Below are positions 1-11,139 of a DNA stretch of 64,000 nucleotides, in pieces (position 1 is the first letter of the stretch; every line of letters starts with the position of its first letter). This DNA is from Sclerodactyla briareus (lineage: Eukaryota; Echinodermata; Holothuroidea; Dendrochirotida; Sclerodactylidae), in contig JAODTK010000478.1 in assembly GCA_026419785.1 (NCBI GenBank), positions 248,001-312,000 on the forward strand, in the 5' to 3' direction. Position numbers and translations under genes: made by a program. The notes below the pieces were generated by a model that did not search any database, was not told where the DNA came from, and was given only the letters and a program-made list of their open reading frames with translations.

Positions 1-2090
1 ATTTTTTTATTAGTATTAATTTAGTATTATATATTAGTATTAATATTATTAGTATTAGTATTATTATTAGGAGTAGTGGTAGTACAGAATTAGGTATCAC
101 AATAAAATAAATGTCCTTGTGTTGCTTCCAATCACCATGTGATACATTTGACGTCACGACCTCTTCTGAAAACGCCAGGTACTTCCGACAAGGATTGCTG
201 GCTAGAAATTATGGAATTAGTTGGGAATATGTTCTAGTTGTCAAGAAAATGTGCTGAATCAGGAATCTTCCACACATTACTCACTCGTGGTTTTGTTTAA
301 ATCAAACAATTAGTTTATGATGGTTAATATTCTATTCGCAGATTTGTTCGCATGAACCCTGTCTGTGGATGTGAAGTCCAATTTTTTAATGAAATCTGAT
401 TGTTTGAATGGTGTCGGACAAATCGACAATCCTGTCGATGGCTTTAGTTAACAATTGCATTGTTTCGGTAGTCAACACCTTTGTCACTCTTGAAAAACAT
501 CCTATTTGCACCAGAGGGAGATTCATTTTGCTCATTGTATTACTTTAATATACTGTTGGGATACAACATGTCAAGAATATTTTCTCCAACAACACTATTT
601 TCCTGTCTTCCACATAGACTTAACCTGAAATAAAATAGACAGTCTACCGCAGACACCCTTTTCGAAGATTGAACCAGCTTGAGAAACTGTAAGTGTAGTA
701 TAACTTATTATGTAACAGGGGTGAATTGCTTCATCCTTCAGTATTTGTTCGTCTCACGACTTTGCTCAATGGCGACAACATGGCAACCGATATTTCAGGG
801 CTTCACGATGGTTATTAGCGATATATGGTCACGTTTAATTACCTGAATGAAACATCGCCCAAGCATTCAACCAAAGGAGTTCAGAAATACAATCTGGGGG
901 AGTTATATCAATATTGAGAATGATCGGGGATTTGAGCGGAAAATACGGGCTGCATACACACACACGATGGCTGAGCGAGCCCAGGGTAATCTGTTGAGAA
1001 ATGGGTTGTACAAATCTTATCAACCAACACGATAACTCCCCAGAGCGTGCCGATGGGAAAATGAGAAATGAGTATCTGCACATGAGCGAGGGGAAGACTA
1101 AACTGGATTATTACTAAATTTGCTACCTGATTACTACACCACATGAATATGGAGGAGAAATCAACATGAAATATTGTACAATCAAAATGATGAAGGACTT
1201 TAAAACGTCGTTGAAAGGACTGCATCGTAGAGATGGTTAGTAATAGTTGCTAGAATCGTCTCTCAAAATGATAGAAGGCTAGAACGGTATGGTCTGTTGT
1301 AGACAGCGTGGGGGACCACCCTGTGATCAATAATTATTGTTACATGACCTGTCCGAGGAGAAACTCCTCGTGTGTCATACGCCAACGTTCCTATATTGTT
1401 TGGGGATAAGGCCACCGAGTCAGCTGAGGTCACAAAACATCTAGGCAATCGCATAATCGCTACGGCCCGTGATAATAGTTGTAAATAGTCAACGAGACAG
1501 ATTGAACGATTCGCCCGAGGAGACGCCACTTCTGCATGATAAAATAGCAATGCATCGATAATCATTAACTCTACTTCCGCGCTGCCCCCAAGTTTTGCAG
1601 AGAATGACTCCTACTCAATACTTCTATTTCAAAAAGGCTGATTGAGAGGCTTTCTTCGTTTGAATTAAGATATATTACTTCACAATAGGTACAATTTGCT
1701 TTCTGACATGCACCATAACTTCATAGATTGTGAATTCGACACCGTTCGTGGTACAGTGTTTTTTATTATAAACCATTTCAGAGAGCTTTGCTGAAGATTT
1801 GTTTCAACTCGTCAAGGATATAAATATGAACCGTATTATCCCACAATATATCTCATGCAATTGTTATTTCTCCAAATATATTCCTTACAAGATACAACTG
1901 ACAGTGAATACTTGTATTTATGAGAGGGGTTCAAATCTAGATTATAATAAAATTGCCCATGCTTCGAGTGATTGAAATCACGCCTCCTGATGAACCTTTA
2001 GTATATTCCATTCATTCTTATTCTAACAGGTAGCTCTCCCCACAATGTTTGTATCACATCTATTTCATAACATGTGGTTTCTCCATGTGG
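1..2090 (+). repeat. A module, copy 1 (LRR exon plus flanking introns)
   Basis: This is the first of several related units of about 2 kb. It begins with AT-rich TATTAGTATTAAT runs, continues with a block containing CCATGTGATACATTTGACG and GAAAACGCCAGGTACTTCCGACAAGGATTG, then holds the LRR exon and a long downstream intron part ending near TCTAACAGGTAGCTCTCCCC. The same order of blocks recurs at 2900-4895, 11140-11900, 33985-42160 and 43000-45530. Similarity between copies runs through introns as well as the exon, so the unit that duplicated was exon plus intron. Copy 1 and the copy at 2900 align over almost their whole length with many one-base gaps. Boundaries are approximate. Confidence 0.8.
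618..688 (+). CDS. LRR exon, class A, copy 1
   Basis: A single leucine-rich-repeat exon, not a whole gene. It follows an ACATAG acceptor and ends at ACT|GTAAGTGT, a strong donor. It is 71 bases long; the expected length is 72, with one base completing the first codon and two left at the end (phase 2 introns). The readable consensus is a typical LRR: an L-x-x-N-x-I-S-S-L core followed by ADTF and LNQLE. One base is missing near the start relative to the clean copies at 54905 and 59253, which would break the frame if real. The protein family cannot be named from one repeat; secreted or membrane LRR receptors often use 72-base phase-2 LRR exons. Confidence 0.65.
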
Positions 2091-2099
2091 CTTTACCAT

Positions 2100-2890
2100 T
2101 CCTACACCCCATAAGGGGGTCAGACTTGAAGATCCCACCATATAATGTTCTTTTGTTTGCCTCCAATCACACCATGTGATACTGGGTTTGTACGGCCCCA
2201 GGTCTCTCCTGAATACGCCAATCTTTGCGAACCTTGTACAAATCTAAATAAAAAAACAGGAATCAGGTACTCAGGTACTCCCGACAGAGATAACTGTAGA
2301 AGTAATGGAGATAGTGGTGAATCGGTTCCCAGTTGTCGAGAATATGAGATAAACCTTGACTCTTTAAACATTACCCACTTGTAGGCTTCGTTTTAATGTC
2401 AAAACCGAATTTCCAAAGTTGGGTGATATTCATCGCAGATTTGTTCAAATGAACCCTGTTTGAGGAGTGTAATATTTTTTTTAAACGAAATTCGGATTGT
2501 TTGAATTGGTGTCGGCACAAGTTCGATAAATCCTGTCGATGAGTGTAGTTAACAATAGCATTTGTGTCGTAGTGGAAAACAGATTACCTGTTAAAAATTG
2601 TTTTTTGGCAATAGAGTGAAATTCATTTGGCTCATTGTACTACTTTAAAATACTGCTAGGCTACAACAGATCACGAATATTTCCGAAACAACACTATTTG
2701 AATGTCTTTTTTCCAACAGAATTTAAGAAGCCGCAATAAAATAAGCAGTCTCCACGTCGGACACCTTAATTCCAGATTGAACCAGCTCAAAAAACATTGT
2801 AAGTTGTATAGATTATAACTCAACATGTAAAAAGGAAAATTGTTTCAACATCATCATCAATCGATAGGGGACCCATCTCTCTTTTAGTGT
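2100..2890 (+). repeat. A module, copy 2 (partial, upstream half and exon)
   Basis: This shorter copy starts near CACCATATAATGTTCTTTTGTTTGCC and contains the CCATGTGATAC and GTACTCCCGACAG blocks, the AAATCCTGTCGATG block and the LRR exon. It ends at ATCATCATCAATCGATAGGGG, where the next copy begins. The downstream intron found in copy 1 is absent. The copy at 11140-11900 resembles this one more than copy 1, including the ATCATCATCGATG end. Confidence 0.75.
2720..2798 (+). pseudogene. LRR exon, class A, copy 2, length disturbed
   Basis: The exon follows a good acceptor (TTTTTTCCAACAG) and ends at ATT|GTAAGT. It reads AATTTAAGAAGCCGCAATAA at the start and the AGATTGAACCAGCT block near the end, so it is clearly the same exon as at 618. 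The length is 79 rather than 72 bases because of several extra bases, so the frame is broken as written. This could be decay or sequence error; the splice signals are intact. Confidence 0.55.
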
Positions 2891-2899
2891 TTTTAGTTT

Positions 2900-4895
2900 T
2901 TTCTTTTTTTTATTAGTATTAATATTATTCTAGTTTTATTAGTATTAATATTCTTAGTATTAGTCTATTATTAAGTAGTATGTAGTACAGCAATGTAGGT
3001 ATCCACAATAAAATAAATGTCTCTGGTTGTTTCCAATCAACCATGTGATACGTTTGACGGCAACCAGAACCTCTTCTGAAAACGCCAGGTACTTCCGACA
3101 AGGATTGCGGCTCTAAGTTATGGAAGTTTGGGAATATGTTCTGGTTGTCAAGAAAATGGGCTGAACAGTGAAAATCTTCACACATACTCACTCGGTGGGT
3201 TTTGTTTTCGAATTCAAAGCTTATTTATTATGGGTAATATTCTATTCGCAATTTGTTCGAATGCCCCTGTCGTGGAGTGGTGAAGTCAATGTTTTATGAA
3301 ATTCCTGATTGTTTGAATGGTGTCGGACAAATCGACAAATCAACTGTCGATGGCTTTAGTTACCACCAATTGCATTGTTTTGTCGGTTAGTCCACACCTT
3401 TGTCAACTCTTGAAAACTCCTATTGGCCCCAGAGGGAGATTAATTTTGCTCATCGTATTACTCTAATTACTGTGTTTGTGTTCTATCAACCTGTCAAAAG
3501 TATTTTACAAACAGCACTATTTTACCTGTCTTCGACGAGCTTAAAACTGAAATAAAAATAGGCAGTCTACACGCCGCGACACCTTTTCGAGATTGAACCA
3601 GCTTGAGGAACTGTACGTGTAGTATACTTCATTATTAAAAAGTTGAATTGCTTCATCCTTCGTATTTTTTCGTCTCACTACGTTTGCTCAATGCGACAAC
3701 ATGGCACCGAGTTTCAGGCTTCAACGACTGGTTTTATTGCGGATATATGTTCACACGTTTGACTCCTAATGAAACAATCACAACCTTTCAACCAAAGGAG
3801 TCAGAATTAAAAAAAACTGGGATTTATAGAAATATAGGCATGAATCCGAGACGGGCGGGGGTTTGAGCGGAATAATTACGGGCTGCCTAACACACACGAT
3901 GGCTCAGCTAGCCCAGGGTAATCGGTTGAGAAATGGGTGTACAAATCTTATCACCAACACTATAACTCGCCAGAGCGTTGCCGATGGAAAAAAATGATGA
4001 GTTATCAGCACATGACCAGCGGAAGACCGTCAACTTTGGTTATTATACTTAAATTTGCTACCTGATTACTACACCACATGAATATGGAGAGAATCAACAA
4101 AAATATTGTACATCAAAATGATGAGGACCTTTCAAGTCTTTGAAAGGACTGCTCGTAGAGATACGGTATCAATAGTTTGCCTAGAAATCGTCTCTCGAAA
4201 TGATATGATCGTCTAGAAGTTCTGGTCTTTTTCAGACAGCGTGTGCACAACCCCTGATACAAAAACAAACAATCGGCAATCGATAATCGCTACGGGCGCG
4301 CCCTTGATATAGAGTAAATAGTTCAACCAGACAGGTTGAACGATTCGCGCGGAAGACAGCCACTTTCCTGCATGATAAATAACAATGCATCGATAATCAA
4401 TGACTCTACTTCCGCGCAAGAATGACTCCCTACTAAATACTTTCATTTCCAATAGGCCGATTAGAGGCTTTCCTCGTTGAATTAAGAGATATTACTTACA
4501 TAGGTACTTGATTTCTGACATGCACCATTAACTTCATAGATGTGAATTCGACACGTTTTGGTACAGGGTTTTTAGTAGAACCATTTCAAGAGCTTGCCTG
4601 AGGATTCGTTTGCCAAATCGTCAAGGATAGTTATACATGTAACCGTTATTATCACCCCCCAAATCCCAACACCCATCATATCGCATTCATTGTTAATTTC
4701 CGTACAAGAATTCTTCACAGAAGCTACACTGAACAGTGATTACATTGTAATATTAAAGTGGGAAGTTCAAACTTTACGTATATTGAAAGTCTTGCTCTTG
4801 TCAAAGTGAATGAAATCACGCTTCTTGATGAACCGTCAATATACTTTCTCCACTCATCTATAATCTTGCAAGTACTCTCCCCACATGTTATACAT
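2900..4895 (+). repeat. A module, copy 3
   Basis: A nearly full-length second copy of 1-2090: the TATTAGTATTAAT start, the CGCCAGGTACTTCCGACAAGGATTG block, the exon, the TTTTTCGTCTCACTACG block, the CCAGGGTAATCGGTTGAGAAATGGG block, and the AATCGCTACGGGCGCG and ATTCGACACGTTTTGGTACAGGG blocks in the same order. It ends at CTCTCCCCACATG, where a LINE fragment follows. Compared with copy 1 it carries many single-base insertions. Confidence 0.8.
3540..3612 (+). pseudogene. LRR exon, class A, copy 3, weak acceptor
   Basis: The exon lies between CTTCGACGAG and ACT|GTACGTGT. The acceptor is GAG instead of the CAG seen in the clean copies, and the length is 73. The GCAGTCTACACGCC and TTGAACCAGCTTGAGGAACT blocks identify it as class A. 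One extra base breaks the frame as written. It is either a decaying exon or one with sequencing errors. Confidence 0.55.
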
Positions 4896-4949
4896 CATGG
4901 CACGTCTAAGGCCCAGGCCTGTTTCAAGCAAATGGTTTGCAACGTTTTT

Positions 4950-5590
4950 CCAGAAGTGCTACTCACAATAATTCCAAGGCGATGGTGATAGGCCGACATT
5001 GAATTTCGTGCAGACGCCATGTGAGGCTGAGTCGTTACCATTCTTCCATATAAATGATGAAGAATTTACTGCCAAAACTTTAAATAGTCATGTTAGAATG
5101 GTAAATTGTGAATTACATTTGAATTCGGAGTTAGATTGTCAAATTTACGGTGACATTGACACTGAAACAGTAAATATTACTTCTAAATACCATGAAATTG
5201 ATGATTTTAAAGCATTACCGCATCAAATTTTGACCTATTGCCCCTGAACAGTCGTAGCTTGAACAAGAACTTTGGTAATATCTCTGGTTTTCTATTCAAC
5301 ACATTGGACATGACTTTGCAGTCATCGCGTATAGTGAAACTCAGTAACTGACAAGTTAAAAACTATAATACACTTAATATAATACACTTAATATATTCTT
5401 ACTGTATTTCACCGCACCAATAAAAAAGGAGTTTGTCTCTTTATTAGGGAGATATAGCTTTTGGTCAATCGTACTGACCTGTTCACTGATTTTGTTCAAA
5501 GCCAATTAATTGAATTAGTGATCCCTGGTGTAACTCGTGGTATAGTTTATCGACCACCCATTGGTAATATTTCTGATGTTAACAATATAT
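4950..5590 (+). mobile_element. LINE fragment, CR1-like ORF2 N-terminal (endonuclease) part
   Basis: An 82-residue open frame (4999-5247) leads into further pieces in shifted frames. In these, a MNSRSLNKNFGNISGFL stretch (about 5247-5300) and a FTDFVQSQLIELVIPGVTRG then IVYRPP stretch (about 5480-5570) are typical of the apurinic-type endonuclease domain of CR1/jockey-group LINEs. RSLNKN marks the start of the endonuclease and the YRPP motif lies in its middle. The fragment stops abruptly at the AT microsatellite. The reverse transcriptase part is not next to it. A + strand LINE C-terminus at 10590-11135 could be its far end, separated by the Penelope-like pieces and a deletion. Confidence 0.65.
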
Positions 5591-5733
5591 ATATATATAT
5601 ATAGATATATATATATATTATATATATATATTATATTATATATATATATAATAATATATATATATATATAATATATATATATATTATATATATATATTAT
5701 ATATATATATATATCTATATATATTATATATAT

Positions 5734-5776
<43 letters not shown>

Positions 5777-5780
5777 TAGA
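5584..5780. repeat. (AT)n microsatellite, about 200 bases
   Basis: Almost pure alternating AT with a few TT/AA phase slips and three GATA or TCTA interruptions. It is largely self-complementary, so it could extrude a cruciform. It sits exactly between a LINE fragment and the 3' end of a Penelope-like element. Confidence 0.95.
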
Positions 5781-5784
5781 TGAC

Positions 5785-6660
5785 AATAAGAAAACACGTA
5801 GCGGAATATTTATTCGATGACCCTTGTATTAAATTTTCGACGTTTGGGAAGGGTTACGCTTCCTTCTCCATGAACATACAATTGTTACACTGTGCAATAA
5901 TACTATATACAAGGTACAACTAGCCCCCGATTGACAGACTCCGGCAGTTGCTATAACAACCCGATTCCTGTCCAGTGCAGTTATCGACCTAGTTCCGCTT
6001 GGCTACCCTTTTCACGTTTATTGCGTTGGGCTGGCAGTCCTTAGTTGTGTTATCCATTACTGGCTCCCTTCGTTCCCGTAGTGTTTTGTCACAGTTAGGC
6101 AGGCTACGTAACCCAATAAGTTCAAATTTAGTACAAGAGCCCCAAAATGCTTGCCTAGCGGGTGTTGCGTTTCTTGAATTCTTGTCTATGTCCTCTATGT
6201 CTCTGTCTTAGTTCACCCCCAGTTTCACCTACATATTGTTTTTGACAGTCTACAATCTTGGACAAAATAGTTGGGACACTTGGCAGCATTTCGAGCAGAG
6301 AAGACCTATGTCGATGGTGTGCATGAATACCTGCCCGGGAAACACTTGGTCTACATCCCCCACACCCCCCCCCCCCGAACAATAATGCAGTTTGTTAACT
6401 TGCAATTTGTTAACTTCTCCGCTGCAGACAACAACATTGAACGGGGGAGCGGGGGTGTCCCAAGGTATTTTGTCCAAGATTGTAGGCAGTTTATTAGATA
6501 GATGACTGATTTAGTGGTAGTATTAGAGGTTGTCGTCGCTCGTAGACCCAAAAACCAGGTAAGTTTTTGGGAGTCTACTTCGCTCCTAAACCTCTCATAC
6601 TTACACAATGCCCCGACTGGCACGGAGGTCATCGGTGGCGGGCCTAGGAACCGCGTCTCG
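5785..6660 (-). mobile_element. Penelope-like element fragment with GIY-YIG endonuclease end
   Basis: Read on the minus strand, the frame from about 6630 down to 6155 gives a cysteine pair followed by QKQYVGETGG, then LRQRHRGHRQEF and KKRNT. This is the GIY-YIG nuclease domain at the C-terminus of Penelope-like retroelements, including the C-x2-C just before the YVGETG motif. Further down, LIGLRSLP and later RERRE resemble the last part of the domain. The presumed 3' untranslated part contains GCGTAACCCTTCCCAAACGTCGAA, a motif that I know from 3' ends of such elements. The reverse transcriptase domain is not convincingly visible immediately upstream. The frame is split by a 230-base insertion at 6253. 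Confidence 0.7.
6253..6482. mobile_element. TA-flanked miniature inverted-repeat element (MITE)
   Basis: The left end CAATCTTGGACAAAATA (6253-6269) is the exact reverse complement of the right end (6466-6482), 17 of 17 bases, and the similarity continues as GGGACAC further in. A TA dinucleotide flanks each side (6251-6252 and 6483-6484). Removing the 230 bases and one TA restores an uninterrupted minus-strand frame with a C-x2-C motif across the join. This is direct evidence of insertion at a TA site, as in the Tc1/mariner group. It has no coding capacity. The interior has a C11 tract. Confidence 0.85.
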
Positions 6661-9190
6661 GAAGATTCAGCACTGCTCTGGCAAAGTCCACGTCGGCCGC
6701 GGTGTGTTACGTAGTAGACAGGAGACGAATGTGGGGTTGGTCTTCCAGGCCTCCGCCTTCAGAAATGTCTTTATTGGTACCACGCCCCTTGACTCGGCGA
6801 CCCCTTTGAGCCATCGGGCCGTAGTACGTTTAGACGCCGGGTAATGTAGGATGAAGAGCTGTGGAGACGATCTGATTATTTTATTCGCTCCCTTTAGATA
6901 CGTTGGGCCCTGACCGGACACTCCTTACGGTCTTCATGGATTGACGAAATTGCTCCGAACGCCGGTAGGAAAATTTCTCCGGTGTAGAACTGGCCGACTG
7001 ATTCTTGGCCGGGAAGGCTGGATCTGGCAAGAGTCGAACAATCTCGAGCCTAGTAAAATTGGGATGAGAGTCACAGCGTATAGACGAAGCGTCACCAGGC
7101 CGAAGCGGCGGCGACTAGGTACAGTCCTCTATTGTGAGATTGTCCTGAGTTGCCTCTCTAAGTGGGAGGAGAGGCTTCGTTGGTGGACGGGAATGGAAGA
7201 AGCCACACAGTTTTTTTTACCCTTTTTCCGGTCTTTCCTTTCATGAATAAGCTACATTGGATGTAGCTCATGGACTGTAGTTCCGAAATGGTCGGCGTCG
7301 GGTCGTCCCATTCGAAGAGTTGTCAGGCATGACAAAAACTCGGCTAACCACTGTGGTCGGTACGTGGGAGTAATGTTTCGTGGAACGGTATATACGTACA
7401 CGACAACCGCTGATCCGGACCTCGCGAATTTCTAACTGAAATTCCAATACTGACGGACTGACTATGTCAGCCAAGAGTACAATCCCGATTCAAAAACACC
7501 ACGCGGAGAGCGCTTAATGCCGAACGTGAACATTTCCAAGGAGGATGAGACCAGTAGGCTGGTTACGGTCATCCTAACCATGACCTGTACGACCAGAGCC
7601 CGGCATGTTTATTGCGAATTACTCGACATCACCAAGATGAGGGTCGCACGTAACAATATTACAGCCCATGTGAAGGTTGTAATTCAATTATTCGAATGTG
7701 CGTTCGGGTATCCAGCGCAGCCAGCATCAACACCCGCCGTACAGCAGTATCTATCGGAAACCACGACGTGCTCCCAAAGAGCAACTTCTGCGGGTTGAAG
7801 ATGGTTTTTGACTGGGATCAGTGGAAAATCGGCGACGAAGCTCAAGGCCCAAGCCCGCATTGCGAAAAAGAAGTGACCGGAATCGCCGATGATTGGCATA
7901 TTACAGATTCGGCGACGCTCAGTTACAGGCCGTGGATGCCTCATCTACAACTCCTGCTTAGCGACGGTCCGCGACTCTGCGCGGCCCTGGACTTCGGGTC
8001 GGGTGCGAGTCGTCCCTGGATACTGCCAACCCCTCAGGGCATTCGGCAGGAACGTTATCACAGCAATAGGGCCAGATGCCCTAGGTGGTCAGCGCTGGAT
8101 AGACGATCCATTACCGGATAGATCTCACGAGCAAGAGCCGCTACGCCGTTTACCATGGCTTAATTTGCCCGAGTATCCCTTGGCGATTTGGTGGGCATAG
8201 TTGGAGGCCGCAGGGACTGCGACGTTTTTCTGCGACTATCGCGGGTTAGATTCACAATGCTTGGTGACGCATGCTAGCCACCCGTCAGTCACCCGTGACC
8301 GTGACTCCTCTGCGAAAGATCGCATTTGCTGAGGCTCGTTAGTGAGCTCGAGAGAGAATAGAGGTAAGAAGTACCCGCCCCATATCTGCAGAGCAACCGA
8401 ATTGGCTGTCGGCTCTCCGTCGCCGCGGCCGAAACTCCGGGACAGACCACTCCCAGACGATCGACACGAAGCATCGGGTCGAGTATCGGCAGCTGCAGAG
8501 TCGGTTTTTGGTCGGCTGCGGAGCCGATGGTTCCTTCAGGCAAGCTAATTTCCCGATAGAGTATGTCAACCTGCAGGGTAAATAAACAATACGAAACATC
8601 AGTTAAACTCTACTGTGCGTGGGAAGCCTATCAAGGGCCCAACCCACGAAACTAACTCCGGAAAGTACCGGGAAAATATTACAATTTTCCCGACAAAACC
8701 AGAGAAACCCCACTAATTAGCCTAAAAGCTGAAAGAATGGAAAACAACTCCTGAAAAACCACTATTTCCGATCTTGAACCAAAAATAGTCCCCAACAGGA
8801 AGGGACCCCCAACGTATAGCATAGGCGTCACCGAGCCTAACTCGTCATATGGCCTTACCTCACGTAACTTGCTCGAAAATGAACCTCAATCCCACAAGAA
8901 AACATTGCTAATTTTCTATGAAATAAAGAAGTATACCCAATCCTCGTCAGAGGATATCTTATCCTATTGGAGGTGCTGCGCAACTTCGTTTTGTAAAAGA
9001 GTAGGTTAGGACTCAAATCGTTCAATGTTTTATAACTTTGCCAATATGCGACGGTAAGCTTCCCATTCTGGCGATGGAGAGGACGATGGGGTGGCCAGAT
9101 TGGAGAGGAAAATTCGCCATGATAGGACTAATCGTCTCAGTGGGGGAGGGTGGGGGATTGTGTAAGTCGGTAGGTTCAGGATCGAAGAGG
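6660..9190. other. Unassigned, GC-richer block 6.66-9.19 kb
   Basis: The stretch 6600-8600 is visibly richer in G and C than its neighbours. It has open frames of 141 residues (+, 7696-8121) and about 85 residues (minus, 7684-7944 and 6667-6921), none recognised. On the minus strand, pieces near 6900-7250 and 7270-7470 have a loose resemblance to linker regions of Penelope-like proteins, so this may be the decayed upstream part of the element at 5785-6660. I cannot support that firmly. 8600-9190 is AT-richer, and I see nothing assignable in it. Confidence 0.35.
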
Positions 9191-9199
9191 CTAGAATTT

Positions 9200-10570
9200 A
9201 CTGGCTGCCTTGACAGGGATAATTCCTTATGAGGATTATACTAAGAATCCCATAATAAGGAAAAAAAACAAGGATTGCGCTATCCTATAAGGTTTAGTCG
9301 TTTTCCAGGTTCAATTTTTCAGTAATTTTCTTTCTCTTTGCGGAATTCATTGATCATTTTGGGTCCCTGGTCGATGCCCAATCACTCCGGTTTCAAATGG
9401 AGTGTTGAAGTGCTAGCAAACCGTGCTCCATTTTTTGGGTGCCTTGATGGCTGACCGGTGTTGGGTCTTCCTCCTTAGGTTTTTTTTTTTGTTTTCCCGT
9501 ATACTGAAACTCACAGAGGTTTATAGTAATGAGGGGACCATGGTTCTTCGAGACGCAATCCATATCTTTTGAATTGCAAGTATGCGGGATGTCTGGAACT
9601 TTGAACCACGGTTGTGCGAGATCCGACAATTTCGCGCGTTTTGCGCGTTTTGTTTGCGACTCGGCTTTTGGGCATTGAACTGAATGTCACATAGATCGAG
9701 GTTGCTGTAGACAGACACTGGGGGGTCCGGGAAACCACGGGTTTAGGCGTTCCGACTTTGAAGGATGGGCAAATGCTTGGGTAAGAGGTGGCTAATGGTG
9801 GGAGGCAGGATGGTATTCACAGACAAGTTGTACTCTGGAGTTGGATTAGAGTTGTACGTCAGAGTTTCAATTCGCGGAGTCTCTCTCATTTTCAAAGGCC
9901 TCTTCAATGGAACTCCGGAAATGCTGCCTCTTTTGGAGAGTTTTGAAAGTTCGTGGCACGAGAAATCAGCATCATGAAGAGCAAATGCGTTTCGAGGAAG
10001 AGCTGATTTTGGGAATGTTTTTGTGCAGTGGGGTGGTGACACCTGCTAGGGAGTAGGAAATGGCTTGTCCGTGGGTTTGTGAACAAGTCGTTCGAGTGAC
10101 CCGTTTCCCTCACGGTGGTGTAAAGGAAGGTGACTCGTAGTTGTGAAAATTCTGCGTGGATGGGATAGATGGATGGGATGCGTTGATTGTTCGACATGAA
10201 CGAGGTAGTTTTTCTTCCCCGTGGGTCCATAATTCTGAAGTGGTATCAATAAAACGCGCCACAAAAGTGGCTGAGGGCTTGTTCAGAGAAGAATTTCTCT
10301 TCAATTTTCCCATGAAGAGGTTGGCGAACGCAAGGGTCAATTTTAGTGCCCATTGCTGTACTGTGGATCCGCATGTAATGTTAGAGCACCAAAAACAAAT
10401 TGTGCAGGTATGAGGAGGTGCATTAGTTCCGCAGGATCGGCTTTGGTTGGGGTCTGTACAGGGATTAGGTAGGAAGCCGAATTCAGGCGTCTATACCTTC
10501 AGGTAAGGCTTTGGTATACAGAGAAGAAAAGGCCAGGGTTGCCAGCAAATGTGTCAGGGGGAGATCTTTG
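9200..10570 (-). mobile_element. Penelope-like element, reverse transcriptase and GIY-YIG remains
   Basis: On the minus strand, running from high to low coordinates: THLLATLAFSSLYTKALPEG (about 10560-10490), matching the reverse transcriptase block with the first catalytic aspartate region; IHSTAMGTKI (10381-10337); FANLFMGKL (about 10335-10305); and ARFID (about 10250), where the usual D-D pair is disturbed. Then come blocks that resemble the LDT..YTD..TKPTDKH and CHPTHCTKNIP regions (about 10180-10000), a PTISHLLPKHLPILQS block near 9770, and finally a THRSAI-like and REKENY-like stretch (9480-9300) fitting a degenerate GIY-YIG end. The order is that of Penelope-like elements. Many frameshifts make it non-functional. 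It is truncated upstream near 10570. Confidence 0.8.
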
Positions 10571-10589
10571 GACTTTCCAAAGTTATCTG

Positions 10590-11135
10590 TCTTAGATTGA
10601 ATGAAATTGAATGATATGATAAAAAAACAACGACATTCACTAACCGCTGCTAATGGACTCCTTCCTGAAAAGTTCAATACGTTCTATAATAAAACAATTC
10701 TGTTCACAACTACAGCCAATAGGCAAGCTACGGACTTCATCATTTTAACGATCATCTCATTGCAATTCAGTCATTCAGTCAAGTAGGTCTACCTGTGTAT
10801 GGAATAAATTGCCTCAAATCTCAAGCTCTGTAAAAAATGTACAGATCTCCCCAAAAAATATAATAATAATCATATTATATCTCGGAAACGTTGCTACTCA
10901 ATCCTGGTAAATGTGTGGGGGTAGAATGGGGAAAGGGGAGGGGGATGATGTAAATTGGTTGATTGTATGTTTTGCAAAGAATCAGCTTTCGGATACTTGT
11001 TTTCGGGGGAGTGTACTGCTTCTTGATAAACCCAACCAGGGTTTCTCAACGCACTATATCCACATATTTAGTCTTCAGAATTATCTATGTTATTGTTATA
11101 CTCCATGTGGATAACAAATAAACGACCGGAACGAA
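10590..11135 (+). mobile_element. LINE 3' end (C-terminus of ORF2 and 3' UTR)
   Basis: A + frame at 10601-10786 reads LTAANGLLPEKFNTFYNK, then a RQATDF stretch and FSHSVK. In neighbouring frames SNLKLCK and a QIFPKK-like piece follow up to about 10870. This order (LP..FN..F..N..IH.Y.TR.A.DF, then W..LP..LK.C..) is typical of the C-terminal tail of several LINE families. AATAATAATCATATTAT and a G-rich untranslated stretch follow. It abuts the Penelope-like element at about 10570-10590. Confidence 0.6.
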
Positions 11136-11139
11136 AACG

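Noticed and set aside
9743..10042. Minus frame as an independent gene
   Set aside because: It forms part of the ordered Penelope-like reverse transcriptase blocks between 10.5 and 9.2 kb.
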